A stretch of DNA of 48,384 nucleotides from Parabacteroides sp. PH5-46. GTDB taxonomy: Bacteria > Bacteroidota > Bacteroidia > Bacteroidales > Tannerellaceae. The stretch is taken from positions 1 through 48,384 of the forward strand of contig NZ_JARXXA010000024.1 in the NCBI RefSeq assembly GCF_029892785.1, read 5' to 3'. The notes beneath the pieces were generated by a model that saw only the letters and a program-made list of their open reading frames with translations, ran no database searches and had not been told where the DNA came from. Made by a program: the position numbers and the translations under genes. Position 1 is the first letter of the stretch, and every line of letters starts with the position of its first letter. Below, piece by piece: positions 36,135 through 44,867 of the stretch.

Positions 36135-38426
36135 ATGGCAAAATCGATAAAAGAGGAAGCATTACGGTATCATGCCGAAGGTAAGCCGGGAAAAATAGAA
36201 GTTATTCCAACCAAACCATATAGTACTCAGGCTGATCTATCATTAGCCTACTCTCCCGGAGTAGCTGAACCTTGCCTGGCAATAGAGCAGAATCCGCTGG
36301 ATGCATATAAATATACCTCGAAAGGTAATCTGGTAGCTGTTATTTCAAACGGGACAGCTGTCTTGGGATTGGGTGATATAGGAGCGATGTCCGGAAAGCC
36401 GGTTATGGAAGGTAAAGGGCTTTTGTTTAAGATATTCGCCGGCATTGATGTATTTGATATTGAAGTGGATGAAAAAGATCCGGAAAAGTTTATACAGACT
36501 GTAAAAGCTATTTCTCCTACATTCGGGGGGATCAACCTTGAAGACATCAAAGCTCCGGAATGTTTTGAAATAGAAACCCGGCTGAAAGCGGAACTCGATA
36601 TTCCAGTAATGCATGACGACCAGCACGGGACAGCTATTATCTCCGGTGCCGGACTGCTGAATGCCCTTGAGATTACCGGCAGGAAAATTGAAGATGTAAA
36701 AATTGTAGTGAACGGAGCCGGAGCGGCCTCTATTTCCTGCACCAGACTGTATGTGTTACTTGGGGCAAAGAAGGAAAATATCATCATGTGTGATAGCAAA
36801 GGGGTATTGTCTGTCTATCGCAACAACTTGAATGAGGCTAAAAAGGAATTTGCTACCGACAAGAATATTAAAACTCTGGAAGAAGCTGTGGCCGGTGCCG
36901 ATGTATTTCTGGGACTGTCTGTTGCCGATGTATTGACAAAAGAGATGGTACGTTCCATGAACGACAATCCTATCGTCTTTGCCTTAGCCAATCCGAATCC
37001 TGAGATTTCGTATCAGGATGCGATGGACTCTCGTCCTGATATTATTTTTGCTACCGGACGCTCGGACTATCCGAACCAGGTAAACAATGTACTGGGATTT
37101 CCTTATATTTTTCGTGGCGCATTGGATACACATGCCAAAGCAATCAACGAAGAAATGAAACTGGCAGCCGTAAAGGCAATCGCCGCACTGGCAAAAGAGC
37201 CGGTACCCGATGTCGTAAATGCTGCTTATAAACTGAAAAGGACTACTTTCGGACGTGATTATATACTGCCAAAGCCATTAGACCCACGTCTGCTGACGGC
37301 TGTTTCCATCTCCGTAGCCAAAGCGGCTATCGAATCGGGTGTAGCGCGTAAAGTTATTACCGACTGGGAAGGCTATGCCAATCACCTGCGGGAGATGATG
37401 GGCTACGATAACAAGCTGATCCGCTCTTTCGTAGATATGGCAAAAGCCAATCCGAAACGTGTTGTATTCGCCGAAGCTAATCATGCCAATATGCTGAAAG
37501 CAGCGGTGGAAGCGAAATCAGAAGGAATTTGTATCCCAATCTTGCTGGGCAATGAAGAAAGGCTACATAAGATAGCAGCGGAAGAAAACCTGAACATCGA
37601 TGGTATCGAAATAGTTAATTTACGCCACGACAGGGAAAACGACAGAAGAGCCCGCTTTGCCAAAATATTCTCGGAGCAAAAGGCGCGGGAAGGCGTTACC
37701 TTCTCTGAAGCCTACGAAAAGATGGTAGACCGGAATGCTTTTGGTATGATGATGGTCAACACCGGCGAGGCAGACGCCTTTATTACTGGTGTCTACAGCC
37801 GCTACTCGGAAGTAATCAAACTGGCTGAGCAAATTATCGGTATCCGTCCGTCATATAAACATTTCGGGACAATGAACATCATAAGCAGTAAGAAAGGGAC
37901 TTTCTTTATTGCGGATACGTTGATCAACCGTCATCCGTCGGCTGATGTATTGAAGGATGTTGCCCGTCTCACACACGATGCTGTCAGATTCTTTGCGCAC
38001 GAGCCGGTTATGGCGATGTTGTCATACTCCAACTTTGGCGCCGACAAGCAGGGCAGCCCTATGAAAGTGCATGAAGCGATCGATTACCTTCATACAAATT
38101 ACCCCGAACTTGTAGTAGATGGAGAAATGCAGGTAAACTTTGCTTTCGACAAAAAGCTGCGGGACGAAACATACCCCTTCAACAAGCTGAAAGGAAAAGA
38201 TGTAAATACACTGATATTCCCGAACCTGAGTTCGGCCAACAGTGCATACAAGTTATTACTTGAAATGGGTGTAGGAGAATCAATCGGCCCTATTCAGATG
38301 GGACTGAACAAGCCGATACACTTCACAGACCTGGAGAGTTCAACCCGGGATATACTGAATCTGACAACTGTTGCTGTGGTTGACGCCATTGTGCAAGAAC
38401 AGATAGAAAAAGGAAACGAAGAGTAA
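36135..38426 (+). CDS. maeB: NADP-dependent malic enzyme with phosphotransacetylase-like domain (763 aa)
   Basis: Decarboxylates malate to pyruvate. The malic enzyme part (~1-420) has YSPGVAEPC, metal-site motif MHDDQHGTAI and Rossmann loop VVNGAGAASISC. The C-terminal part (~430-763) is homologous to phosphate acetyltransferase (KRVVFAEANHANMLKAA, NAFGMMMVNTGEADAFITG); in MaeB this part is thought to regulate rather than catalyse. Length is typical. It ends at a bidirectional terminator. Confidence 0.96.
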   Translation: MAKSIKEEALRYHAEGKPGKIEVIPTKPYSTQADLSLAYSPGVAEPCLAIEQNPLDAYKYTSKGNLVAVISNGTAVLGLGDIGAMSGKPVMEGKGLLFKIFAGIDVFDIEVDEKDPEKFIQTVKAISPTFGGINLEDIKAPECFEIETRLKAELDIPVMHDDQHGTAIISGAGLLNALEITGRKIEDVKIVVNGAGAASISCTRLYVLLGAKKENIIMCDSKGVLSVYRNNLNEAKKEFATDKNIKTLEEAVAGADVFLGLSVADVLTKEMVRSMNDNPIVFALANPNPEISYQDAMDSRPDIIFATGRSDYPNQVNNVLGFPYIFRGALDTHAKAINEEMKLAAVKAIAALAKEPVPDVVNAAYKLKRTTFGRDYILPKPLDPRLLTAVSISVAKAAIESGVARKVITDWEGYANHLREMMGYDNKLIRSFVDMAKANPKRVVFAEANHANMLKAAVEAKSEGICIPILLGNEERLHKIAAEENLNIDGIEIVNLRHDRENDRRARFAKIFSEQKAREGVTFSEAYEKMVDRNAFGMMMVNTGEADAFITGVYSRYSEVIKLAEQIIGIRPSYKHFGTMNIISSKKGTFFIADTLINRHPSADVLKDVARLTHDAVRFFAHEPVMAMLSYSNFGADKQGSPMKVHEAIDYLHTNYPELVVDGEMQVNFAFDKKLRDETYPFNKLKGKDVNTLIFPNLSSANSAYKLLLEMGVGESIGPIQMGLNKPIHFTDLESSTRDILNLTTVAVVDAIVQEQIEKGNEE

Positions 38427-38454
38427 CGTTTCCGTTTTATGCCTTTATCAATAA

Positions 38455-38495
38455 AAAAAGGTTTACTTACGAATCATCGTTTAGTAAACCTTTTT
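38455..38495. terminator. Bidirectional terminator between maeB and the 53-aa gene
   Basis: A 13-bp perfect stem (AAAAAGGTTTACT at 38455-38467 with its complement at 38483-38495), with A-run and T-run on the two sides, lies between convergent transcripts. Confidence 0.85.
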
Positions 38496-38545
38496 GCTAT
38501 ATATTTCTTACTTAAATTATCTCAATAAAATGCAGTTTTACCATT

Positions 38546-38707
38546 TTATGATTTAACTGCACCTGCGTTCATCTCCTTTACAAGGCGACGGATCTTAGCA
38601 TCTAATTGTTGGGAAACAGAACCTCTTCCTACCGTACGGTAGTGCTCAGCCTGATAACGCAACATGGCTAAAGTACGCATGCTTTCTTCACTTTTTCTTG
38701 TGATCAT
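38546..38707 (-). CDS. Small conserved-looking protein (53 aa)
   Basis: A complete ATG-to-TAA frame of 54 codons beginning MITRKSEESMRTLAMLRYQA and ending VKEMNAGAVKS. It is basic, helical and has no signal or membrane segment. Support for coding: its own -7 box TATCTTTG (minus strand, 38740-38733), a purine-rich stretch (AAAGAAAGA) just before the ATG, and a terminator at 38495 just past the stop. Its amino acid usage is normal, unlike a shadow frame. I recognise no family; it may bind nucleic acid or a protein partner, which is inference. Confidence 0.75.
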   Translation of the reverse strand: MITRKSEESMRTLAMLRYQAEHYRTVGRGSVSQQLDAKIRRLVKEMNAGAVKS

Positions 38708-38732
38708 TATTCTTTCTTTTTGTTATACACTA

Positions 38733-38740
38733 CAAAGATA
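38733..38740 (-). promoter_or_regulatory. -7 box of the 53-aa gene
   Basis: Minus-strand TATCTTTG matches TAnnTTTG. The expected leader is about 20 nt. Confidence 0.55.
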
Positions 38741-38819
38741 ACAACATTAATTGAAATAATGTTTTAAAACATACTTCAAAAGCATATTTTTAACGTTCGT
38801 TACGTATAAAGAAAGATAT

Positions 38820-39602
38820 TTATATGATTTTAAAGTATTTCAGAGCTTTATAAATGCCATCATCATCTACGGAAGCGGTGACATAATCGGCAGCTTGCTT
38901 AACAGCATCCTCTGCATTTCCCATAGCGATGCCTGTGCCTGCATGACGGAGCATTTGTATATCATTCCCGCCGTCGCCAAAAGCCATGGTTTCATTCAGT
39001 GTAAATCCGTAGTGTTCAATGATCTTATCAATGCCAACCTGCTTACTGCTGCCTTTAGGAACAACATCGGTAAATAGAGGAGACCAACGTGTGGATTCGG
39101 ATCCCGGCAGAAAAGGCATCACGTGTTTTTCCTGATCCGCATCAAAAAAAGCAATTATCTGATAAACATCGCCGGGTGGTATTTCCGAATACGGTACAAC
39201 AGGAGGCTCGGGAAAGTTCAATTGACTCAACACCGTTTCAACCCGAGACGTTTTGTAATTCATAAATAACTCCTTTTCCTTCACCAGGATGTAAGGAAAT
39301 ACATTGGAAGGGTATGCTTTCTGATATTCAATCAGTGCATCTATATCTGTTGAGGGAATGCTGTGTTTATAGATTAGTTCACTTTCCCCGGCTACGCAAT
39401 AGCCTCCGTTAAGGGTAATGTAACCATCAAATTCCTGGTCGCCCAGATTATTGATATACGCCCGATGTCGTCCGGTAGCAATAAAAAGCATGATACCTTT
39501 TTTTCGCAACAAATCAAGTGCTTCAAGCGTAGAGGGTGGAATAACGTGTGTGTTAAAACTGACGAGTGTACCGTCGATATCAAAGAAAACTGCCTTTATC
39601 AT
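38820..39602 (-). CDS. HAD-superfamily Cof-type phosphatase (260 aa)
   Basis: Cytosolic phosphatase of small phosphorylated metabolites. HAD motif I is FFDIDGTLVSF, motif II IATGRH, motif III is the Lys of SSKQVGIDK, and motif IV GDGGNDIQML. The cap between ~85 and ~190 is of the Cof (C2B) type. A -7 box TACCTTTG lies upstream (minus strand, 39631-39624). The substrate is unknown. Confidence 0.93.
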   Translation of the reverse strand: MIKAVFFDIDGTLVSFNTHVIPPSTLEALDLLRKKGIMLFIATGRHRAYINNLGDQEFDGYITLNGGYCVAGESELIYKHSIPSTDIDALIEYQKAYPSNVFPYILVKEKELFMNYKTSRVETVLSQLNFPEPPVVPYSEIPPGDVYQIIAFFDADQEKHVMPFLPGSESTRWSPLFTDVVPKGSSKQVGIDKIIEHYGFTLNETMAFGDGGNDIQMLRHAGTGIAMGNAEDAVKQAADYVTASVDDDGIYKALKYFKII

Positions 39603-39623
39603 AACTATTTATAACCTTTCCGG

Positions 39624-39631
39624 CAAAGGTA
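39624..39631 (-). promoter_or_regulatory. HAD phosphatase gene -7 box
   Basis: Minus-strand TACCTTTG matches TAnnTTTG, 22 nt before the ATG. Confidence 0.6.
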
Positions 39632-39650
39632 CAGAAAGTATCTAAAATAT

Positions 39651-39681
39651 AAAAGCGCGATGCTCTGAACATCTCGCTTTT
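39651..39681 (-). terminator. Hairpin upstream of the HAD gene
   Basis: A near-perfect 12-bp stem (AAAAGCGCGATG with CATCTCGCTTTT) followed on the minus strand by TATATTTTA. No annotated gene ends here; the nifJ transcript should already stop at 39855. The 315-bp gap from 39603 to 39917 otherwise shows a 16-codon frame (39688-39738, minus) of doubtful value. Confidence 0.5.
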
Positions 39682-39854
39682 ACGATACTAAATGTCTAAT
39701 ACTTTTGAAAAACCTTCAAAAGAAACTTGTTTCTTCATTCCAAAGTAAGGGATTGAAATTCAATGAATATGAAAAGACGCTTGTCTAAGGTCAACGTCAA
39801 AATTCCGTCACTACAAATAAACACATTTTCCAGAAGATGTGCAAGCTTTATGCT

Positions 39855-39891
39855 AAAAAAAGGGAGAAAAACATAAGTTTCCTCCCTTTTT
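39855..39891 (-). terminator. nifJ terminator
   Basis: A 10-bp stem (AAAAAGGGAG at 39857-39866 with CTCCCTTTTT at 39882-39891) ends in a T-run on the minus strand, 26 bp after the nifJ stop. Confidence 0.85.
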
Positions 39892-39917
39892 GACAGTTAT
39901 TTGCAGTTTTTACTTAC

Positions 39918-42900
39918 TTATTCTTGCTCAACACCCCATTGTTGTTTAGCCAAACGTTTGTAGTTGTTGTATCTCCACTTCGCGTTTTCTTTGGCTGAAG
40001 CAAACAGCTCGGCTGCTTCCTGAGGATATTGTTTCATTACGGAAGAATAGCGAACTTCACCTTTCAGGAAGTCTTCAAAAGCATCCCATTCTGGTTCTTT
40101 GCTGTCCAATGTAAACGGATTCTGTCCTTCGGCTTCCAACGCTGGGTTGTAGCGCCACAGGTGCCAGTATCCACATTTTACAGCTTTTTCTTCTTCTGCC
40201 TGGCTCTTGCCCATTCCGGATCTTAATCCGTGAGCGATACAAGGAGCATAAGCAATTACGATAGAAGGTCCGTCATAAGCTTCCGCTTCACGGATTGCTT
40301 TCAGGGTTTGTGCCTGATCAGCACCCATAGCAATCTGAGCAACATATACATATCCGTAGGTAGAAGCGATCAGCCCCAGGTCTTTTTTACGGATACGTTT
40401 TCCGGCTGCAGCAAACTTAGCGATAGCTCCTACCGGTGTAGCTTTTGAAGACTGGCCTCCCGTATTAGAATATACTTCCGTGTCGAGCACCAGGATATTC
40501 ACGTCGCGGCCTGACGCCAGCACATGATCCAATCCTCCGAAACCGATATCGTAAGCAGCTCCGTCACCACCAATGATCCACTGGGATTTCTTGATGATAT
40601 ATTTACTCAAAGACGCTATTTCTTTGCAAATGTCACATTTGTCTGCATTGGCTTTCACCAGCGGAGTGATCTTTGCTTCCAGTTCTATTGTCTTTTCTGC
40701 GTTATTTTTGTTGGCAGTCCATTCTTCGAACAATTCTTTTCCGCCAGCCGGACAGTCTTTTTCTATTGCCTGCTTCATCAGTTTTTCCAAACGTTCCCGC
40801 ATGGCGTCAACTGCCAGGTTCATACCCATTCCGTATTCGGCAAAGTCTTCAAACAATGAGTTAGCCCACGCTGGTCCGTGACCGCTTTCTCCTTGTGTAT
40901 AAGGAGTAGAAGGTACAGAACCTGAATAGATAGAAGAACAACCGGTAGCATTTGCTATCATCTGACGCTCGCCGAACAACTGAGTTAACAGTTTCACATA
41001 CGGAGTTTCACCGCAACCGGAGCAAGCACCGGAGAACTCAAATAACGGAGTAGCAAACTGAGAATTCTTCACATTGGCACTGATATTTACCAAGTGTTGT
41101 TTGCTCTTCACCTGGTCTGTGCAATATTCCCAGTTAGGAGCTTCCTGTATCTGGCTTTCCAGTGTAACCATTTCAAGTGCTTTGCCTTGCTTGTTACCCG
41201 GACAAACGTCGGCACAGTTACCACAACCCAGACAGTCTAATACAGACACCTGGATACGGAACTTCATACCATCGAATTGTTTTCCGGTAGCTTTCAGCAT
41301 ATCATTAAACGGCGCTTTGCTCTGCTCTGCTTCATCCAATACAAACGGACGGATAGAAGCGTGAGGACAAACATACGCACACTTGTTACATTGGATACAG
41401 TTTTCTGACGTCCAAACAGGAACGTGAGATGCTACACCACGTTTTTCATATTTAGCTGTTCCTTGCTGCCAGGTACCGTCTTCAATACCTACAAAAGTAG
41501 AAACAGGCAATAAATCTCCATCCTGAGCATTAATTACGTTTACAACGTTCTTAATGAAGTCCGGTTGATTCTTTTTGTCGCTTTCTTCGTCCGGCAGGTT
41601 CGCCCATTCGGGTTTCACTGTCATTTGATTGTAAGCGCCACCCTGATCTACGGCTGCATAGTTCATATTTACAATCGCTTCTCCCTTGTTGCCATATGAC
41701 TTAACGATGAATTTCTTCATCTGCTCGATAGCCAGATCTACAGGGATTACTTTTGTAATACGGAAGAATGCCGACTGCAAGATAGTATTGGTACGGTTGC
41801 CCAGACCAATTTCTTCTGCAATCTTTGTTGCATTCATATAATATACAGTGATCTTTTTCTTGGCAAAATAACGTTTGATTTTATTCGGCAGATTCTTTTC
41901 CAGCTCTTCGTCATTCCAGATTGTATTCAAAAGGAATGTTCCGTTTTCGCGAAGGCCGCGTGTTACGTCATACATACGCAGGTATGCCTGTACGTGACAA
42001 GCCACGAAGTTTGGCGTATTTACCTGATAGGTAGAACGGATCGGTTCGTCTCCGAAACGAAGGTGAGAACAGGTGAAACCTCCCGACTTCTTAGAGTCGT
42101 AAGAGAAGTATGCCTGGCAATATTTGTTAGTATTATCACCGATAATCTTGATTGAGTTCTTATTAGCTCCTACTGTACCGTCGGCACCCAAACCATAGAA
42201 CTTGGCTTCAAACATTCCGTCGCCACCCATAGCTATTTCTTCCTGTTGTGGAAGAGAAGTAAAGGTTACGTCGTCTACAATACCGATGGTAAAGCCATTC
42301 TTCGGCATCGGCAAAGAAAGATTTTCATACACAGCCAAAATCTGAGCCGGAGTCGTGTCTTTAGAAGACAAACCATAGCGGCCACCGATAACTAACGGAG
42401 CACCTTCTTGTCCGTAGTAGATATCTTTTACATCCATGTATAGAGGTTCTCCGTTGGCTCCCGGTTCTTTTGTGCGGTCTAATACAGCGATACGTTTAGC
42501 TGTTTTAGGCATAGCAGCCAGGAAGTGCTTAGCAGAGAAAGGACGATACAAGTGAACAGCCAAAAGCCCTACTTTTTCACCCTTAGCTGTCAGGTGATCA
42601 ATCGTTTCGCGGATAGCTTCCGTTACAGATCCCATAGCGATAATTACGCGGTCGGCATCTGCAGCTCCGTAATAATCAAACAATCCGTATTTACGGCCTG
42701 TAATAGCAGAAAGCTCTTTCATGTATTCTTCCACTATTTCCGGAACAGCTTCATAATATTTGTTAGAGGCTTCTCTGTGCTGGAAGAATGCATCGGGGTT
42801 TTCTGCCATACCGCGAGCCACCGGGTTTTCCGGATTCAATGAGCGGCTACGGAATTCAGCCAATGCTTTCTGGTCGATCAGATGTGCTACATCTTCATTT

Positions 42901-43466
42901 TCCAGCATTTCAATTTTCTGTATTTCGTGAGAAGTACGGAATCCGTCGAAGAAGTTTACAAACGGTACGCGAGACTTGATTGTAGCTAGGTGTGCTACAG
43001 CAGCCAGGTCCATTACTTCCTGCACAGAACCTTCAGCCAACATGGCAAAGCCGGTCTGACGGCAAGCCATTACGTCCTGATGGTCGCCAAAGATAGAAAG
43101 CGCATGCGAAGCGATTGTACGGGCAGACACATGGAATACACAAGGTAAGAGTTCACCTGCTATCTTATACATATTGGGGATCATCAACAACAACCCCTGC
43201 GATGCAGTATAGGTAGTTGTCAGAGCGCCAGCCTGCAAAGAACCGTGAAGAGCACCGGCTGCCCCACCTTCCGATTGCATTTCCTGCACCAAAACCTTTT
43301 CTCCGAAAATGTTTTTACGTCCGGCAGCAGCCCACTCATCTACATATTCGGCCATTGTAGACGAAGGAGTAATGGGATAAATAGCCGCCACCTCACTAAA
43401 CATATACGAGATGTGCGCAGCAGCTTGATTACCATCACAAGTTAAGAATTTCTTTTGCTTTGTCAT
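39918..43466 (-). CDS. nifJ: Pyruvate:ferredoxin (flavodoxin) oxidoreductase (1182 aa)
   Basis: Oxidatively decarboxylates pyruvate to acetyl-CoA and reduces ferredoxin, a central step of anaerobic metabolism. Fused single-chain form. The N-terminal pyruvate-binding domain (~1-250) has YPITPSSTMAEYVDEW. Domain II is at ~260-400 and the gamma-type domain at ~420-620. A two-cluster ferredoxin domain (~675-765) has CIQCNKCAYVCP and CLGCGNCADVCP. The TPP domain (~800-1182) has CSGCGETPY, GGDGAAYDIGFGG and SNTGGQSSK. All cluster cysteines expected are present. Normal length. Confidence 0.97.
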   Translation of the reverse strand: MTKQKKFLTCDGNQAAAHISYMFSEVAAIYPITPSSTMAEYVDEWAAAGRKNIFGEKVLVQEMQSEGGAAGALHGSLQAGALTTTYTASQGLLLMIPNMYKIAGELLPCVFHVSARTIASHALSIFGDHQDVMACRQTGFAMLAEGSVQEVMDLAAVAHLATIKSRVPFVNFFDGFRTSHEIQKIEMLENEDVAHLIDQKALAEFRSRSLNPENPVARGMAENPDAFFQHREASNKYYEAVPEIVEEYMKELSAITGRKYGLFDYYGAADADRVIIAMGSVTEAIRETIDHLTAKGEKVGLLAVHLYRPFSAKHFLAAMPKTAKRIAVLDRTKEPGANGEPLYMDVKDIYYGQEGAPLVIGGRYGLSSKDTTPAQILAVYENLSLPMPKNGFTIGIVDDVTFTSLPQQEEIAMGGDGMFEAKFYGLGADGTVGANKNSIKIIGDNTNKYCQAYFSYDSKKSGGFTCSHLRFGDEPIRSTYQVNTPNFVACHVQAYLRMYDVTRGLRENGTFLLNTIWNDEELEKNLPNKIKRYFAKKKITVYYMNATKIAEEIGLGNRTNTILQSAFFRITKVIPVDLAIEQMKKFIVKSYGNKGEAIVNMNYAAVDQGGAYNQMTVKPEWANLPDEESDKKNQPDFIKNVVNVINAQDGDLLPVSTFVGIEDGTWQQGTAKYEKRGVASHVPVWTSENCIQCNKCAYVCPHASIRPFVLDEAEQSKAPFNDMLKATGKQFDGMKFRIQVSVLDCLGCGNCADVCPGNKQGKALEMVTLESQIQEAPNWEYCTDQVKSKQHLVNISANVKNSQFATPLFEFSGACSGCGETPYVKLLTQLFGERQMIANATGCSSIYSGSVPSTPYTQGESGHGPAWANSLFEDFAEYGMGMNLAVDAMRERLEKLMKQAIEKDCPAGGKELFEEWTANKNNAEKTIELEAKITPLVKANADKCDICKEIASLSKYIIKKSQWIIGGDGAAYDIGFGGLDHVLASGRDVNILVLDTEVYSNTGGQSSKATPVGAIAKFAAAGKRIRKKDLGLIASTYGYVYVAQIAMGADQAQTLKAIREAEAYDGPSIVIAYAPCIAHGLRSGMGKSQAEEEKAVKCGYWHLWRYNPALEAEGQNPFTLDSKEPEWDAFEDFLKGEVRYSSVMKQYPQEAAELFASAKENAKWRYNNYKRLAKQQWGVEQE

Positions 43467-43498
43467 TTCTAAATTAATAATTATGTAACACTATTCTT

Positions 43499-44677
43499 TC
43501 AATACAAAAATCCAAACAGCCAAAGCGGGATAAGATTTTCACTTCCTACCTCGGCTTTATCTATCGCATAGTACAAATCGGGATTGTTACGTACTTTCAG
43601 GGATTCTTCTATCCTGAAGTTGTAAGTCCCGTCAACTAAAAAATGGGCGTTCTTCACTCCCGTATTCAGCTTGTTTCCTTTATGCAGCATATTATAGAAA
43701 AAGGTTTCCCTTATCGCCTGATTATTTACATCCGCCGGGCGGATAGGATACATCAGGTTTGTATTATGCATATAAACTCTTGCTGGTTTTTTAGGGAATG
43801 TATCGCCTTCATTGTAAAGCATATTAGTCAGGCGGGCGTCTGTCAGATATTTAATATAATTCATCACCGTAGCCCGGCTGGTTTCTATGTCTTTGCTTAA
43901 CTGACTGACATTAGGAGCACAAGGCGCACTAATGGCCAGCAAATATAGCAATTTCCTTAGCTTGGGCAAATAACTTTGCTCTATTTGTTTAATATATAAT
44001 ACGTCTACCTCGAGCATCATGTTCATTGTCTTCAGCAGGTTCTCCGAGAAGTTTCTTTTCTCCAGAAAAAAGGGATAATATCCATGATGCAGGTAATCCT
44101 GAAAGAAAGCCATCGGCTTTACTTTGGAACAAATTGATTCGGCAATTATCGTATGATCGGCCAGAATCTCTTCAAAAGAATAAACAGGAAAAGAAGTATT
44201 GGCCATCAGGTTCAGAAATTCCCGAAAAGAGAAACCTCGTAAATTATAGGACGCAGCACGGCCGGACAAGTCCGGGTTTTCTTCTTTCAAACGCATGACC
44301 GACGAGCCTGAAAAGACAATACGCAAATCGGGGAAGTGATCGTAGCAATAACGTAACTCATGCGACCATCCCGGGTATTTGAATACTTGGTCGATAAGCA
44401 GTACTTTTCCGCCTTTTGCTCTGAATTCGGCAGCAAAATCTATGATGCTACATTCCGTGAAATAGAAATGGTTCAGGTTGATATACAAACACTCCCGGTT
44501 GTCTTTTCCGAAAAACTCCCGCGCATATTCAAGCAGAAAGGTGGTTTTACCCACCCCTCTCGAACCTTTGATTCCGATAAGGCGGTCGTTCCAGTCAACT
44601 TCATCCATTAACAATCTCCTCACCGAAGAATACGTGTGTTCGAGTAAGTAGTTATGTGTCCGAAAGAATGTTTCCAC
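43499..44677 (-). CDS. AAA_14/DUF4143-type ATPase (392 aa)
   Basis: P-loop ATPase of the family common in Bacteroidetes and archaea, whose role is mostly unknown. Walker A is GSRGVGKTT (residues ~38-46). The Walker B region reads VLLIDQVFKYPGW, with D96 then Gln97 where most relatives have Glu. Sensor-like IVFSGSSVMRL follows, then a C-terminal winged-helix part and DUF4143-like tail (~210-392). It lies 32 nt upstream of nifJ on the same strand, so cotranscription is possible. With Gln in place of the catalytic Glu it may bind rather than turn over ATP. Confidence 0.88.
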   Translation of the reverse strand: METFFRTHNYLLEHTYSSVRRLLMDEVDWNDRLIGIKGSRGVGKTTFLLEYAREFFGKDNRECLYINLNHFYFTECSIIDFAAEFRAKGGKVLLIDQVFKYPGWSHELRYCYDHFPDLRIVFSGSSVMRLKEENPDLSGRAASYNLRGFSFREFLNLMANTSFPVYSFEEILADHTIIAESICSKVKPMAFFQDYLHHGYYPFFLEKRNFSENLLKTMNMMLEVDVLYIKQIEQSYLPKLRKLLYLLAISAPCAPNVSQLSKDIETSRATVMNYIKYLTDARLTNMLYNEGDTFPKKPARVYMHNTNLMYPIRPADVNNQAIRETFFYNMLHKGNKLNTGVKNAHFLVDGTYNFRIEESLKVRNNPDLYYAIDKAEVGSENLIPLWLFGFLY

Positions 44678-44699
44678 GATAATACGTTGTTATTTCCTG

Positions 44700-44707
44700 C
44701 AAAAATA
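44700..44707 (-). promoter_or_regulatory. ATPase gene -7 box
   Basis: Minus-strand TATTTTTG matches TAnnTTTG, 23 nt before the ATG. Confidence 0.5.
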
Positions 44708-44792
44708 ACAAAAATCCATGATTTGCAATACCGAGATAGCAAAATAAATATTAATTTACCAATCCGAAATGGCATTTATCCTAAAAATATTT

Positions 44793-44844
44793 GCTCACGT
44801 GCAAATAAAAATAGCTCACGTCCTACTGAAAATAGGAGGCGAGC
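44793..44844. repeat. GCTCACGTCC-family repeat, 3 units, 21-bp pitch
   Basis: GCTCACGTGC (44793), GCTCACGTCC (44814) and inverted GGAGGCGAGC (44835) are spaced exactly 21 bp apart. The last two units form the arms of the ilvE terminator hairpin. Confidence 0.65.
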
Positions 44845-44850
44845 TATTTA
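44811..44850 (-). terminator. ilvE terminator
   Basis: An imperfect ~16-bp stem (AATAGCTC...TCCTA with TAGGA...GAGCTATT) followed on the minus strand by a T-rich tract, 18 bp after the ilvE stop. It is built from two units of the GCTCACGTCC repeat. Confidence 0.75.
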
Positions 44851-44867
44851 TTAGTTTCAGATATCCT

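Noticed and set aside
36248-36799. 183-codon minus-strand ORF inside maeB
   Set aside because: Antisense shadow of the malic enzyme domain, with Ser/Pro/Ile-rich composition typical of such frames.
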